From Mesorhizobium australicum (lineage in GTDB: Bacteria; Pseudomonadota; Alphaproteobacteria; Rhizobiales; Rhizobiaceae): DNA of 64,000 nt. Shown here piece after piece: positions 42,333 through 52,114 of the stretch. Location: positions 3,844,001 to 3,908,000 of the forward strand of contig NZ_FXBL01000004.1 of assembly GCF_900177325.1 (NCBI RefSeq), given 5' to 3'. The position numbers and the translations under genes were made by a program. Below the pieces are notes generated by a model that saw only the letters and a list, made by a program, of their open reading frames with translations, was not told the DNA's origin and ran no database searches. How positions within the stretch are numbered: the first letter of the stretch is position 1; each line of letters begins with the position of its first letter.

Positions 42333-43118
42333 ATGACTGACATTGCCCTCTCCGCCTACATCATCTGCAAGGACGAGAAGGATTTCCTCGGCGACTGCCT
42401 GGAAAGCCTGCACGGCTTCCGCGAGATCATCATCGTCGATTCAGGCTCCACCGACGGCACGCTCGACCTGATCCGCGAGCACCAGGCGCGCGGCGTGCCG
42501 ATCAAGCTGTTCGAGCGCGAATGGCCGGGCTTTGCGGCACAAAAGCAGTTCGCGCTGGAGCAGTGCACCCATCCGTGGTGCTTCAACCTCGATGCCGACG
42601 AGCGGCTGACGCCGGAGCTGCGCGACTGGCTGGCAAAATTCCAGCCTGGCGAACAGGCCGGCATCGCCTTCAAGCGCGTCGACTACCTACCCGGCCACGG
42701 CTATCCGCCGCCCTCCGTGCACGCCCAGTTCCACCCCCGGCTCGTCCGCAAGGAGCGCGCCCGCTACGACCTCGATCTCAGGGTGCATGAAGGGCTGATC
42801 TTCGACGGGCCGGTGGAGAAAGTGCCCGGGCCACGGATGCTGCACTACCGCACGCTCTCGGTCGCCGAGGCGATGGAGAAGGCGATCGGCTATGCCGAGC
42901 TCAAGGCACGCGACATGCGCGACCGCGGCCGCAAGGCGAGCTTCGCGACGATGACGATCCGCCCGCTCGGCCGCTTCATCAAGTTCTACCTCTTGCAGCG
43001 CTTCTTTCTCTGCGGGCTTCCCGGCCTAATCTATTCGATCGAAGCCGCGATCTACGTCTTCCTCACCGAGGCCAAGCTCTACCGCAAGTCGCTCGGACCA
43101 GACGCCCCGCCGGAGTGA
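42333..43118 (+). CDS. Family 2 glycosyltransferase, LPS-core type (WaaE/KdtX-like)
   Basis: A 261-aa GT-A enzyme. The N-terminal LSAYIICKDEKDFLGDCLES, the nucleotide/metal site IIIVDSGSTDGT and FNLDADERL (the D-x-D), and the C-terminal hydrophobic segment (LGRFIKFYLLQRFFLCGLPG) are as in WaaE-type core glucosyltransferases. It would add a hexose to the inner LPS core. It ends inside the 3' end of the convergent gmhB gene (40-nt overlap) and belongs to the heptose/core locus. Confidence 0.88.
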   Translation: MTDIALSAYIICKDEKDFLGDCLESLHGFREIIIVDSGSTDGTLDLIREHQARGVPIKLFEREWPGFAAQKQFALEQCTHPWCFNLDADERLTPELRDWLAKFQPGEQAGIAFKRVDYLPGHGYPPPSVHAQFHPRLVRKERARYDLDLRVHEGLIFDGPVEKVPGPRMLHYRTLSVAEAMEKAIGYAELKARDMRDRGRKASFATMTIRPLGRFIKFYLLQRFFLCGLPGLIYSIEAAIYVFLTEAKLYRKSLGPDAPPE

Positions 43119-43696
43119 GCGGCAATAACGGCCATCAGTTTCTCGCAAGGCATCCCGTCGAGCAGGAAGACGTTCGTCAGCCCCGCCCGCCTCCCCGCGT
43201 CGATATCCGATTCCCGGTCCCCAACCATGATCGACCGCGCGAGATCGAGGCCCGCGATCTCGGCCGCCCGCAGGATCATGCCCGGATTGGGCTTGCGCAT
43301 CGGGTGGTCGGCGACGGCGAGGTTCCCCTTGCCATCCTCGTGATAGGCGCAGGCGAGAACGAGGTCGATGCGGCAGCCTTCCGCCGACAGCAGCTCGACC
43401 ACGCGGCGGTTCACCGCCTCGAACTCCGCCCAGCCGAACAGGCCGCGCGCGACGCCCGACTGGTTGGTGATGATCACGCTCGCCAGACCCGCCGCGTTCG
43501 CCGCGCGGATGGCGGGCAGGATGCCGGGGAGGAGAACGATCTCCTCCGGGTCGCTTGGATAGCCGGTATCGATATTGATCGTGCCGTCACGGTCGAGGAA
43601 CAGCGCCGGACGGCCACGGAAAACGTCGAGGTCGGACAGCGGCTGCACCCACAGGCCGGGCTCGGCGAGATGCCGCGTCCGGTCCGCCTCAGCCAT
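43079..43696 (-). CDS. gmhB: D-glycero-beta-D-manno-heptose-1,7-bisphosphate 7-phosphatase
   Basis: A 205-aa HAD-superfamily phosphatase. Motif I is FLDRDGTIN (~33), motif II IITNQSG (~75), and the lid has Cys/His-containing CAYHEDGKGNLAVADHPMRK as in GmhB, which usually binds zinc; motif IV is MVGDRESDIDAGRRAG. It removes the 7-phosphate in ADP-heptose synthesis. Start overlaps the gmhA stop by 8 nt; third gene of the leftward hldE-gmhA-gmhB operon. Confidence 0.92.
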   Translation of the reverse strand: MAEADRTRHLAEPGLWVQPLSDLDVFRGRPALFLDRDGTINIDTGYPSDPEEIVLLPGILPAIRAANAAGLASVIITNQSGVARGLFGWAEFEAVNRRVVELLSAEGCRIDLVLACAYHEDGKGNLAVADHPMRKPNPGMILRAAEIAGLDLARSIMVGDRESDIDAGRRAGLTNVFLLDGMPCEKLMAVIAAHSGGASGPSDLR

Positions 43697-44261
43697 CGGC
43701 GAGCCGCGCCTCCACCTGCTCGCACAGGAAATGGTAGAGGCAGATATGGCCCTGCTGGATGATCGGCGTCGCCGTCGAGGGCACGTTGAGCAGGATATCG
43801 CACAGCGGCGCCAGCTTGCCGCCGGTGTCGCCGGTCATGCCGATCACCGTCATGCCGAGCTTGCGCGCCTCTTCCGCCGCGAGCAGGATCGAGGGCGAGT
43901 TGCCGCTGGTCGAGATGGCCAGCAACACCGCGCCCGGCCCGCCATGCGCCTCGACCTGGCGCGAAAACACCGTGTCGTAGCCGAAATCGTTGCCCCAGGC
44001 GGTCAGCACCGCCGCATTCGCCGGCAGCGCTATCACGTTGTACGCCTTGCGGTTTTTCAGGAAGCGCCCGACCAGTTCGCCGGCGATGTGCAGCGCATCC
44101 GACGCCGAGCCGCCATTGCCGCTGATCAGCAGCGGCTTGCCGGCCGAAAGTGCCGTGACCACCGCCTCGACAGCCTGGTCCATCGCCGCCGACAGGTCGC
44201 GCTCGACCATCGCGGTCAGCGCGTCGGCCGAGCGGACGAGATAATCGTTGAGGCCGGCCAT
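43689..44261 (-). CDS. gmhA: Sedoheptulose-7-phosphate isomerase
   Basis: A 190-aa SIS-domain protein that converts sedoheptulose 7-phosphate to D-glycero-D-manno-heptose 7-phosphate, the first committed step to the LPS heptose. Signature segments: LLISGNGGSASDALHIAGEL (~46), AISTSGNSPSILLAAEEAR (~115) and the His-bearing IIQQGHICLYHFLCEQVE. Its start ATG overlaps the hldE stop by one base (TGATG), so translation is coupled. Confidence 0.95.
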   Translation of the reverse strand: MAGLNDYLVRSADALTAMVERDLSAAMDQAVEAVVTALSAGKPLLISGNGGSASDALHIAGELVGRFLKNRKAYNVIALPANAAVLTAWGNDFGYDTVFSRQVEAHGGPGAVLLAISTSGNSPSILLAAEEARKLGMTVIGMTGDTGGKLAPLCDILLNVPSTATPIIQQGHICLYHFLCEQVEARLADG

Positions 44262-45748
44262 CAGTTCACCTGTCCCTGCAATTTGCGGATCGTCGCCGTT
44301 GTGGAACGGCCGGCGACGAGGTCGACCAACAGCACCTTGCCGCCATTGGCCTGGACGATGTCGGCGCCCACCACCTTGTCGATCGTGTAATCCGCGCCCT
44401 TGACCAGCACATCGGGCTTCAGACGCTCGATCAGGTTGAGCGGCGTGTCCTCGCCGAACACGACGACCGCATCCACCGAGGCAAGCGCCGCGAGCACGCA
44501 GGCGCGGTCGTGCTCGGTATTGACCGGCCGGCCCTCGCCCTTCAGCCGCCTGACTGACGCATCGCTGTTGAGGCCGAGCACCAGCCGGTCGCACTGGCTG
44601 CGCGCCGCATGCAGAAGGCTGACATGGCCGGCATGCAATATGTCGAAGCAGCCATTGGTGAAGCCGACCGTCAGCCCCTCGCGCTTCCACGCCGTGACGA
44701 GGCGCTCCGCACCTGCGAGGTCGAGCACGGCATCTACATGGCGCGCCGGGCCGCTGGCGCGTGACAGCGCGCCGATCAGTTCCTCGACCGTCAGGCAGGC
44801 CGTGCCGCGCTTGGCGACCACCACGCCCGCCGCCGCATTGGCGAGCTGGGCGGCGATGCTGCGATGCGCACCGGCGCCCAGCGCCAACGCGAAGGTGGCG
44901 ATCACCGTGTCGCCGGCGCCCGAGACGTCGAACACCTCGCGCGCCTGGGTGGCGATGTGGCGCGCGTCCCCGGCGTCGACGACGCTCATGCCTTTCTCGC
45001 TGCGGGTGGCGAGGATGAAGTCGAAACCGTGCGCGGCGATCAGCTCGCGCGTCGCAAGCTCGATCTCGTCGTCCGACATCACCGCGCGCCCGACTGCCTC
45101 GCCGAGTTCCTTGCGGTTGGGCGTGACGGCGGTCGCCCCGGCATAGTGGCCGAAATCTCGGCTCTTTGGGTCGACCAGCACCGGCTTGCCGGCAGCTTTC
45201 GCAATCGCGATCAGCTCGGCTGCGACGCCATTGGTCAAAACGCCCTTGCCGTAGTCGGACAGCACCGCGATGTCCGCATCGGCCAGCGCCGCCGCGAACC
45301 GGGCGACAAGTTCCGCGCGCGTCGGCGCATCGAGCGGAGCCACCTCCTCCTCGTCGAAGCGCAGCACCTGCTGGTTCATGGCGATGAAGCGGCTCTTGCA
45401 CGAGGTCATGCGCGCCCGCGACACCACGACGCCGGCCGCATCGATGCCGAGGTCGGAAAGCATGGACAGCACGGTGCGGCCGGCGGGATCGTCGCCCACG
45501 GCCGAGATCGCGCTCGCCTTGCCGCCCAGCGAGACGATGTTGGCGACGACGTTGCCTGCCCCGCCGAGCGCCTGCGTCGCCGCGCGCCCGTGCAGCACGG
45601 GTATCGGCGCTTCGGGCGAGATACGCTCGACGACGCCGCTGACGAAGCGGTCGAGGATGAAGTCGCCGGCCACCAGCACCCGGACGCCAGCAAGGCGACC
45701 GAGCACGCGATGAACGGTTTCGATCGAAGGAAGGGAGGTGTCGCTCAT
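44261..45748 (-). CDS. hldE: Bifunctional heptose-7-phosphate kinase / heptose-1-phosphate adenylyltransferase HldE
   Basis: A 495-aa fusion. Residues ~1-325 are a PfkB/ribokinase-type kinase ([15 protein letters not shown] near 60 and the anion hole [20 protein letters not shown] near 270); ~350-495 are a nucleotidyltransferase with [12 protein letters not shown] (~361-372). It phosphorylates the heptose at C1 and then makes ADP-D,D-heptose. The ATG at 45748 (GGAGG upstream) is preferred over a frame extending into hldD. Divergent from hldD by 146 bp. Confidence 0.96.
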   Translation of the reverse strand: MSDTSLPSIETVHRVLGRLAGVRVLVAGDFILDRFVSGVVERISPEAPIPVLHGRAATQALGGAGNVVANIVSLGGKASAISAVGDDPAGRTVLSMLSDLGIDAAGVVVSRARMTSCKSRFIAMNQQVLRFDEEEVAPLDAPTRAELVARFAAALADADIAVLSDYGKGVLTNGVAAELIAIAKAAGKPVLVDPKSRDFGHYAGATAVTPNRKELGEAVGRAVMSDDEIELATRELIAAHGFDFILATRSEKGMSVVDAGDARHIATQAREVFDVSGAGDTVIATFALALGAGAHRSIAAQLANAAAGVVVAKRGTACLTVEELIGALSRASGPARHVDAVLDLAGAERLVTAWKREGLTVGFTNGCFDILHAGHVSLLHAARSQCDRLVLGLNSDASVRRLKGEGRPVNTEHDRACVLAALASVDAVVVFGEDTPLNLIERLKPDVLVKGADYTIDKVVGADIVQANGGKVLLVDLVAGRSTTATIRKLQGQVN

Positions 45749-45894
45749 TCTGGTCCGGTGTGAGGCGCGGCCAGCCGGGCCGACGCCCGCAGGGCGATAT
45801 ACCCTGCACCGCTGCAGCGCAACCATGGCGATTTGTCGACAGGCGTGGCCGGCTCGACTATATGCAGCCGAACTTCGGGACAAGAGAACCGCCC

Positions 45895-46845
45895 ATGATC
45901 ATCGTGACAGGCGGGGCCGGCATGATCGGCTCCAACATCGTGGCCGCGCTCAACGCGGAAGGACGGGACGATATTATCGTCGTCGACGACCTGACCGACG
46001 GCCACAAGATCGCCAACCTCGCCGACCTGTCGATCGCCGACTATCTCGACAAGGACGATTTCCTTCCCCGGCTGGAAGCGGGCGAATTCGGCGCCGTCGA
46101 CGCCGTGTTCCACCAGGGCGCCTGCTCGACCACGACGGAGTGGAACGGCAAGTTCATGATGGAGGTGAACTACGCCTATTCGAAGCGGCTGCTGCACGCT
46201 TGCCTCGGCGCGAAGGTCCCCTTCCTCTATGCCTCCTCGGCCTCGGTCTATGGCGGCGGCTCGGTGTTCCGCGAAGAGCTGGAATTCGAGCGGCCGCTCA
46301 ACGTCTATGCCTGGTCGAAGAAGCTGTTCGACGACTATGTCCGCCGCAACGTGCTGGGTCGGGAAGCCTCGCAGGTCACCGGCCTGCGCTACTTCAACGT
46401 CTACGGCCCGCGCGAGGGCCACAAGGGAACCATGGCCTCCGTCGCCTTCCACCTGTTCAACCAGGTCTCGCGCGGCGAGAACCCGAAGCTGTTCGGCGCC
46501 TATGACGGCTTCGGTCCGGGCGAGCAGAGCCGCGATTTCATCCATGTCGGCGACGTGGCCGACGTCAATCTCTGGCTGTGGAAGACCGGCGCCAGCGGCA
46601 TCTTCAATTGCGGCACCGGCCGCGCGCAGCCCTTCCGGGCGATTGCCGAGACCGTGATCGACCAGCTGCAAAAGGGCGAGATCGAGTTCATCGAGTTCCC
46701 GGATCACCTCAAGGGCAGCTATCAGAGCTACACCGAGGCTGATATGAGCCGCCTCAGGGCCGCCGGCTACAACGGCTCCTTCCGCAGCGTCGAAACGGGT
46801 GTCAAAGACTACATCGCATGGCTGAAAGCCCGTCCATCCTCGTGA
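45895..46845 (+). CDS. hldD: ADP-L-glycero-D-manno-heptose 6-epimerase
   Basis: A 316-aa short-chain dehydrogenase-type epimerase. The Rossmann motif [15 protein letters not shown] is at ~5-19 and the catalytic S...YxxxK set is in [12 protein letters not shown] and [12 protein letters not shown]. It turns ADP-D,D-heptose into ADP-L,D-heptose, the donor for WaaF and WaaC, whose genes follow in an overlapping series (28 nt with waaF). Confidence 0.96.
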   Translation: MIIVTGGAGMIGSNIVAALNAEGRDDIIVVDDLTDGHKIANLADLSIADYLDKDDFLPRLEAGEFGAVDAVFHQGACSTTTEWNGKFMMEVNYAYSKRLLHACLGAKVPFLYASSASVYGGGSVFREELEFERPLNVYAWSKKLFDDYVRRNVLGREASQVTGLRYFNVYGPREGHKGTMASVAFHLFNQVSRGENPKLFGAYDGFGPGEQSRDFIHVGDVADVNLWLWKTGASGIFNCGTGRAQPFRAIAETVIDQLQKGEIEFIEFPDHLKGSYQSYTEADMSRLRAAGYNGSFRSVETGVKDYIAWLKARPSS

Positions 46846-47813
46846 TCGGTCCCCGCTGGGTGGGCGACATGGTGATGGCGCAGTCCCTGTTTTCTGCGCT
46901 GCGCGAGCTTCATCCGGACGCCGCGATCGACGTGATCGCGCCCGCTTGGGCTGCCCCCCTGGTCGAGCGCATGCCGGAAATCCGCGCCCGCATCGACGCG
47001 CCCTTCTCGCGCAAAAGGCTGGAGCTCGGCGCCCGCTTCCGCCTCGGCCGCGCGCTGCGCGGCCGTTACGGTGAAGCCTATGTGATGCAGGGAAGCTGGA
47101 AGTCGGCGCTGGTGCCGTTCTTCGCCGGCATCCCCAAGCGCGTCGGCCATCGCCGCGAGATGCGCTACGGCCTGATCAACCGCATCATCCCCCTGCCTGC
47201 CGAGCTCAAGCGCAAGACGGCGCGCGCCTTCCACACGCTCGCCGGCGGCGGCGGCCAATTCCGCGCACCGAGGCTGACCGTCGACACAGCCAACCAGCGC
47301 GCGCTGCTCGAACGCCACGGCCTCCCCCGGGACGGCTTCGTCGCGCTGATGCCCGGCGCCGAGTTCGGCCCGGCCAAGCGCTGGCCGAGTGCCTCCTATG
47401 CCGGCCTCGCCCGTGCGCTGATGCAGCGCGGGCTCAAGGTGGTGCTGTTCGGCTCGAAGAACGACCAGCCGGTGACGGGCGAGATCGCAGCCCTCGCCCC
47501 TGGCGCGATCGACCTCGCCGGCCAGACGACGCTCACCGACGTCATCGACCTGATCGCCGCCGCGAAGGTCTCGGTCTCGAACGACAGCGGCCTGATGCAC
47601 GTCGCCGCCGCCGTCGGCACGCCGATCGTCGGCGTCTACGGCTCGACCTCGCCGGAAAACACTCCGCCGCTGGCGGAGAACCGCGAACTCGTCTGGCTCG
47701 GCCTCGACTGCTCGCCCTGCCACCAGAAAGAATGCCCGCTCGGACACCTGAACTGCCTCAACACGCTGGACGTCGCCCGCGTTCTCGCCTCGGTCGAACG
47801 GCTCATCGCATGA
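46818..47813 (+). CDS. waaF: ADP-heptose--LPS heptosyltransferase II
   Basis: A 331-aa GT-B-fold, GT9-family enzyme. It begins [20 protein letters not shown] and has the C-terminal donor-site segment [17 protein letters not shown] with the acidic/amide residues for ADP-heptose, plus [14 protein letters not shown] typical of WaaF. It adds the second heptose to the inner core. Overlaps hldD by 28 nt and waaC by 4 nt (ATGA). Confidence 0.93.
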   Translation: MAESPSILVIGPRWVGDMVMAQSLFSALRELHPDAAIDVIAPAWAAPLVERMPEIRARIDAPFSRKRLELGARFRLGRALRGRYGEAYVMQGSWKSALVPFFAGIPKRVGHRREMRYGLINRIIPLPAELKRKTARAFHTLAGGGGQFRAPRLTVDTANQRALLERHGLPRDGFVALMPGAEFGPAKRWPSASYAGLARALMQRGLKVVLFGSKNDQPVTGEIAALAPGAIDLAGQTTLTDVIDLIAAAKVSVSNDSGLMHVAAAVGTPIVGVYGSTSPENTPPLAENRELVWLGLDCSPCHQKECPLGHLNCLNTLDVARVLASVERLIA

Positions 47814-48787
47814 GGGTGCTGATCGTCAAGACCTCGTCGATGGGCGACGTGATCCACACTTTCCCGGCGATGGAGGACGCGCTTGCCGCGCGGCCGGACA
47901 TCGAGTTCGGCTGGTGCGTCGAGGAAGGTTTCGCCGGCATCGTCGCGCTCCACCCGAAGATCCGCGCAATCCACCGCATCGCGGCGCGGCGGTGGCGAAA
48001 AAGCCTCCTCTCGGCAGGCACTTGGCAAGAGATGCTCGCGTTCCGCGGGGAACTCCGGGCCGAGAGCTACGACCTCGTCCTGGATGCGCAAGGCCTGCTG
48101 AAATCGGCCATCGCGGCCCGCCAGGCCGCCGTACCCGTCTGGGGCCTCGACCGCGCCAGCGCCCGCGAACCGATCGCCGCCCGCTTCTATGCGAAGGGCT
48201 TCGCCGTCCCGAAAGGCCTGCACGCCATCGAGCGCACCCGGCGCCTGTTCGGCCAGGCCCTCGGCTACGCGCCGGACCTGTCCCGTCTCGGCTCGGGCAT
48301 CGAGCCACCGCCGTCCGGCTATACGGCGCCAGCCGGCGCACGCACCGCCTTCCTGCTCCACGGCGCCAGCCGCGACGACAAGAAGTGGAGCATCGTCGAA
48401 TGGCAGGCCGTCGCCCGCGCCTGCCTCGCGCGCGGGCTGACCCCGCTCGTCACCTGGTCGAACGAGGCGGAACGGCAGGTCGCCGAATCAATCGCGGCGG
48501 TTCCCGGCGTCGTCGTCATCCCGAAGTCGCCGCTGCCCGAGATCGCTGGCGCGCTCGGCCGCTCGCTTCTCGCCATCGGCGTCGACACCGGCCTCACCCA
48601 CCTCGCCGCCGCCTTCGGCGTCCCGACGGTCGCGGTCTTCCTGTCGACGCATCCCGGCCTCACCGGCCCGCGCGGCGCCTGCGCGTCGTCGCTCGCCGCC
48701 GAACCGGGCAAGCCGGTTCGGTCGCGGGACGTGATGGATGAAGCGGAAAAGCTGATGGCCGCGCGCGAGCGCGGCCAGGAAAGCTGA
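47810..48787 (+). CDS. waaC: ADP-heptose--LPS heptosyltransferase I
   Basis: A 325-aa GT9-family enzyme. The N-terminal VLIVKTSSMGDVIHTFPAM is the WaaC hallmark; the donor-site segment is GVDTGLTHLAAAFGVPTVAV (~262-281). It transfers the first L,D-heptose to Kdo2-lipid A. Coupled to waaF by ATGA. Convergent with greA, 3 nt between. Confidence 0.94.
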   Translation: MRVLIVKTSSMGDVIHTFPAMEDALAARPDIEFGWCVEEGFAGIVALHPKIRAIHRIAARRWRKSLLSAGTWQEMLAFRGELRAESYDLVLDAQGLLKSAIAARQAAVPVWGLDRASAREPIAARFYAKGFAVPKGLHAIERTRRLFGQALGYAPDLSRLGSGIEPPPSGYTAPAGARTAFLLHGASRDDKKWSIVEWQAVARACLARGLTPLVTWSNEAERQVAESIAAVPGVVVIPKSPLPEIAGALGRSLLAIGVDTGLTHLAAAFGVPTVAVFLSTHPGLTGPRGACASSLAAEPGKPVRSRDVMDEAEKLMAARERGQES

Positions 48788-48790
48788 CGA

Positions 48791-49264
48791 TCAGCCGAAA
48801 CGCAGGTCGACGATCTCGTAGCCGCGCGCGCCGCCGGGCGCGTTGACCTCGATCGTGTCGCCGACTTCCTTGCCGATCAGCGCGCGCGCGATCGGCGAGG
48901 AGATGGAGATGCGGCCTGACTTCACGTCGGCTTCCATGTCGCCGACGATCTGGTAGGTCTTCTTCTCCTCGGTGTCCTCGTCGACCACGTCGACGGTGGC
49001 GCCGAACTTCACCTTGTCGCCCGACAGCTTCGACACGTCGATCACGTCGGCGCGCGCGATCAGGTCCTCGAGCTCGCTGATGCGGCCCTCGTTGAGGCTC
49101 TGCGATTCCTTCGCGGCGTGATACTCGGCATTCTCCGACAGGTCGCCATGCGAGCGCGCCTCGGCGATCGCCTCGATGATGCGCGGACGCTCCTCCTGTT
49201 GACGCCACCGCAGCTCTTCTTTGATCGCTGCGAAGCCGGAGCCGGTCATCGGGACCTTGATCAT
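48791..49264 (-). CDS. greA: Transcription elongation factor GreA
   Basis: A 157-aa factor that rescues backtracked RNA polymerase by stimulating transcript cleavage. An N-terminal antiparallel coiled coil ([40 protein letters not shown]) bears the acidic tip residues D and E; the C-terminal FKBP-like domain ends with [20 protein letters not shown]. Full family length. Confidence 0.98.
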   Translation of the reverse strand: MIKVPMTGSGFAAIKEELRWRQQEERPRIIEAIAEARSHGDLSENAEYHAAKESQSLNEGRISELEDLIARADVIDVSKLSGDKVKFGATVDVVDEDTEEKKTYQIVGDMEADVKSGRISISSPIARALIGKEVGDTIEVNAPGGARGYEIVDLRFG

Positions 49265-49437
49265 TTCCTGCCCTTCCTTTCACTCCCCGCACGGCGACGC
49301 TCAACGGCGCCCCGTCCCGCGCGGGCAAAAAGAAAACGGTCCGCGAGCCTTCGCCAACGGGACCGCCGAACCTGTCTGACGCTCAATATAGCTGCTTCGC
49401 GGCGATTTTCACGAAAAAAATACTGACGCAGCGGTGA

Positions 49438-49971
49438 CTACCCTGCCCGAATCCGCGGAATTTCAGCGGATTCGGCCGGAATTTCGATGGAAGGCGCCGG
49501 CCTGCGCTGCTCCAGCCGGTCGAGGATCGCGGCGCGCGCCGCCTCCGCATCGGCGAGGTCGGAGACCGCAAACGGCGTCCCGCCCGCCAGGTCGACCACC
49601 AGCGTCGCGCTTTGCGCCAGCCTTCCGCCCAGCCCGCGCCGCACCCTTACCCCCCTGATCACCGAATAGGGGACGACATATTGCCCGGTGCGCGGAAAGC
49701 CCGGATGCAGGAGAAGCGTGTGCGGCATGACGTCGATCCGCGCCGTCGCGCGCCGCAGCACTGCATAGGCGATCAGGAAGGGCAGAGACAGGCTGAGTGC
49801 GAGGATGCAGAGCCGGGCCAGCGCGCCGTCGCCCCAGCCCGAGACCAGCAACGCCATCAGCGGCAGCCCATAGAGCGCAGTCACCACGAGGATCGGCAGG
49901 ACGAGGCTGCGGGCAGACGCCGTGAACGGACCGCTGCCGGTATGCTCGGCATTGTCGTTGGCGCCCCTCAT
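49438..49971 (-). CDS. Membrane protein with bacterial PH-like (DUF304/bPH2) domain
   Basis: 177 aa. Two helices (~18-40 and ~45-68) are followed by a beta-rich domain (IDVMPHTLLLHPGFPRTGQY, VVPYSVIRGVRVRRGLGG) of the bPH2 type, which usually binds lipid or protein at the inner face of the membrane. Function unknown. The ATG at 49971 gives the sensible N-terminus; longer frames upstream have no support. Divergent from the sugar dehydrogenase. Confidence 0.75.
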   Translation of the reverse strand: MRGANDNAEHTGSGPFTASARSLVLPILVVTALYGLPLMALLVSGWGDGALARLCILALSLSLPFLIAYAVLRRATARIDVMPHTLLLHPGFPRTGQYVVPYSVIRGVRVRRGLGGRLAQSATLVVDLAGGTPFAVSDLADAEAARAAILDRLEQRRPAPSIEIPAESAEIPRIRAG

Positions 49972-50112
49972 GATCCCCCGAATCACGATCACCCGCTTGT
50001 GACCGCAACTATAGGCGCTTTTTCGCATTGCCGAAGGGGAAGTGCTTGCGCGAACGCCGCAAGGCCCCATGTCAGGCCGACAAAGAACAGAAAAACGACA
50101 GGAGATGACCCG

Positions 50113-51246
50113 ATGCGGCAGGTTTCCACGCTCTCCATCGCCCTTGCAGCCTCCACCACGCTCGCGGCATGGCCGGCACTCGCCCAGGAATATGCGACCG
50201 AGAAGGTCGGCGTCGTCGCCTCGGTGGTCGCCGACGGCCTCGATCATCCCTGGGGACTGGATTTCCTGCCCGACGACACGGTGATCGTCACCGAGCGTTC
50301 CGGCGCGATGCGGCTCGTGGGCGCCGACGGCCCGGTGTCCGACCCGATCGAGGGCGTTCCGGACGTGTCGGCAAACGGCCAGGGCGGGCTGCTCGACGTG
50401 GCAGCCGCCCGAGACTTCGCGCAGTCGAACCGGATCTTCTTCACCTTCTCAGAGCCCGGACGTGGCGGCGCAGGCACGGCGATCGCGAGCGCGACGCTTG
50501 TCCGCGACGGCGCTGCGGCGCGGCTGGAGGACGTGAAGGTGCTGTTCTCGATGGCGAAGAAGACCGGGCGCGGCCAGCATTTCGGCTCGCGCATCGTGCT
50601 GCATCCGGACGGCACGGTCTTCTTCACCACCGGCGACCGCGGCCAGGGCCCGCGCGCGCAGGACATGTCGGACGCGGCGGGCGCGGTGCTGCGCATCAAT
50701 GCCGACGGCTCGGTGCCGGCCGACAATCCCTACGCCGACGGCAACGGCGCGCTGCCGCAGATCTGGTCCAAGGGCCATCGCAACCCGCAAGGTTTCACGA
50801 TCGATCGCGACGGCCGGCTCTGGACCGTCGAGCACGGCGCGAAGGGCGGCGACGAGGTCAACACGCCGGAAGCCGGGAAGAACTATGGCTGGTCCGAGAT
50901 CAGCTACGGCGTGAACTATGACGGCACGCCATTCCCGGCGTCGGAGGGCTCCGGCTTCGAGCAGCCAGCCCACTACTGGGACCCCTCGATCGCGCCATCG
51001 GGCCTCGTCGTCTATGACGGCGCAATGTTCCCGGAATGGCAGGGCGACCTGATCGCCGGCTCGCTGAAGTTCGGCCTCGTCTCCCGCCTCGACCGCGACG
51101 ACAGCGGTGCCATCGCCGGCGAAGAGCGCCTGTTCGAAGGCGAATTCGGCCGCATCCGCGACATCAACCAGGCCCCCGACGGCTCGCTCTGGCTGCTGAC
51201 GGACGAGGCGAACGGCAAGATCGTGCGGATCGGACGGGGCGAGTAG
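50113..51246 (+). CDS. Secreted PQQ-dependent aldose sugar dehydrogenase-like protein
   Basis: 377 aa: signal peptide (1-24, cut after ALA), then a six-bladed beta-propeller of the glucose/sorbosone dehydrogenase family (Asd/YliI type). Landmarks are DHPWGLDFLPDDTVIVTERS, GQHFGSRIVLHPDGTVFFTT, WSKGHRNPQGFTIDRDGRLW and VEHGAKGGDEVN, which hold the catalytic His and the PQQ/Ca ligands. It oxidises aldoses in the periplasm if PQQ is supplied. AGGAGATGACCCG precedes the ATG. Confidence 0.93.
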   Translation: MRQVSTLSIALAASTTLAAWPALAQEYATEKVGVVASVVADGLDHPWGLDFLPDDTVIVTERSGAMRLVGADGPVSDPIEGVPDVSANGQGGLLDVAAARDFAQSNRIFFTFSEPGRGGAGTAIASATLVRDGAAARLEDVKVLFSMAKKTGRGQHFGSRIVLHPDGTVFFTTGDRGQGPRAQDMSDAAGAVLRINADGSVPADNPYADGNGALPQIWSKGHRNPQGFTIDRDGRLWTVEHGAKGGDEVNTPEAGKNYGWSEISYGVNYDGTPFPASEGSGFEQPAHYWDPSIAPSGLVVYDGAMFPEWQGDLIAGSLKFGLVSRLDRDDSGAIAGEERLFEGEFGRIRDINQAPDGSLWLLTDEANGKIVRIGRGE

Positions 51247-51275
51247 CGCGCGGTAGAGGGCTACCCCCACAACGC

Positions 51276-51382
51276 CGTCATCCTCGGGCTTGTCCCGAGG
51301 ATCTACTGCCGTCACGAAGACCAATCTGCAACGACCAGACCACCAGCGTCGGCAGATCCTCGGGACAAGCCCGAGGATGACG
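51276..51382. repeat. Inverted pair of hairpin repeats, family B
   Basis: Copies at 51276-51306 and 51352-51382, each ATCCTCGGG-CTTGT-CCCGAGGAT, in opposite orientation, identical in core to the pair at 26361-26494. It lies between two convergent genes and may end both transcripts. Confidence 0.85.
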
Positions 51383-51445
51383 GCGATAAAGGTGTACGCT
51401 GCCCGGCGCCCCGAAAGGCGGCGGCTATCGCCTTCAATTCAAACC

Positions 51446-51982
51446 TCACCCGCCAACAGCGGCGATCTGCTTCTCCAGCGCCGCATACTCCGCGCAGCCC
51501 TTGCCGCAGCGTTTCTCGATCTCGGAGAGCTGGTTCTTCGCCGAGGCGATGTCGCCCAGCGTCAGATAGGCCTCGCCCAGATATTCGCGCGCCAGGGTGA
51601 AGTCGGGATTGATGGTCAGCGCCTCCTGGTAGTAGCCGAGGCCGACATCGATGCGGCCGGACTTGCGGTGCGAGAAGCCGAGCATGTTGAGCACGCGCGG
51701 GTCGTTCTTGTCGGACACCAGCCCCAGCATCTGGATCGCCTCGCCATATTTCCCGGCATAAGCGAGCGCGCGGCCGGTCTCGAACAGGCTGTCGTCGTCG
51801 ACCGCCCCCTGCTTGGCGGGCACGCACTTCTTCTCGGTCTTGTCGTAGACCTCGCCCGACTTGCAGGTCGGCGTCTGGTCGGAGGCGCCGCTGCCGCTGT
51901 CACCTCCGGCTGACAAGGCCGGCCAGGCGAGCGGCAGGGCGAGGGCGAGAACGGCTGCGGAAAGCTTCAGGCGGGTGGACAT
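51446..51982 (-). CDS. Secreted TPR-repeat protein
   Basis: 178 aa with a signal peptide (LKLSAAVLALALPLAWPALS). After a Cys pair motif (CKSGEVYDKTEKKCVP) come about three TPR units (LFETGRALAYAGKYGEAIQM; VLNMLGFSHRKSGRIDVGLG; LAREYLGEAYLTLGDIASAK) and a C-terminal CGKGC. It is a periplasmic protein-interaction module; partner unknown. Start ATG 51982 behind GGAGAAGCC. Confidence 0.85.
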   Translation of the reverse strand: MSTRLKLSAAVLALALPLAWPALSAGGDSGSGASDQTPTCKSGEVYDKTEKKCVPAKQGAVDDDSLFETGRALAYAGKYGEAIQMLGLVSDKNDPRVLNMLGFSHRKSGRIDVGLGYYQEALTINPDFTLAREYLGEAYLTLGDIASAKNQLSEIEKRCGKGCAEYAALEKQIAAVGG

Positions 51983-52114
51983 GGCTTCTCCTCCGGGAAC
52001 GGGACATCGCATCCGAAACCATCAACGGCCGGCGGGCCGGGTTTCTTCCCGGCCAGAATAGCGCACCACCGATTTTCCGCCATCGCCGCCGCGATCAATT
52101 TCCGTTGCGTTACC

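Noticed and set aside
43689..45809. Single 706-codon leftward frame joining hldE and gmhA
   Set aside because: Only its last 190 codons are gmhA; the rest is an out-of-frame shadow of hldE, which is read in its own frame.
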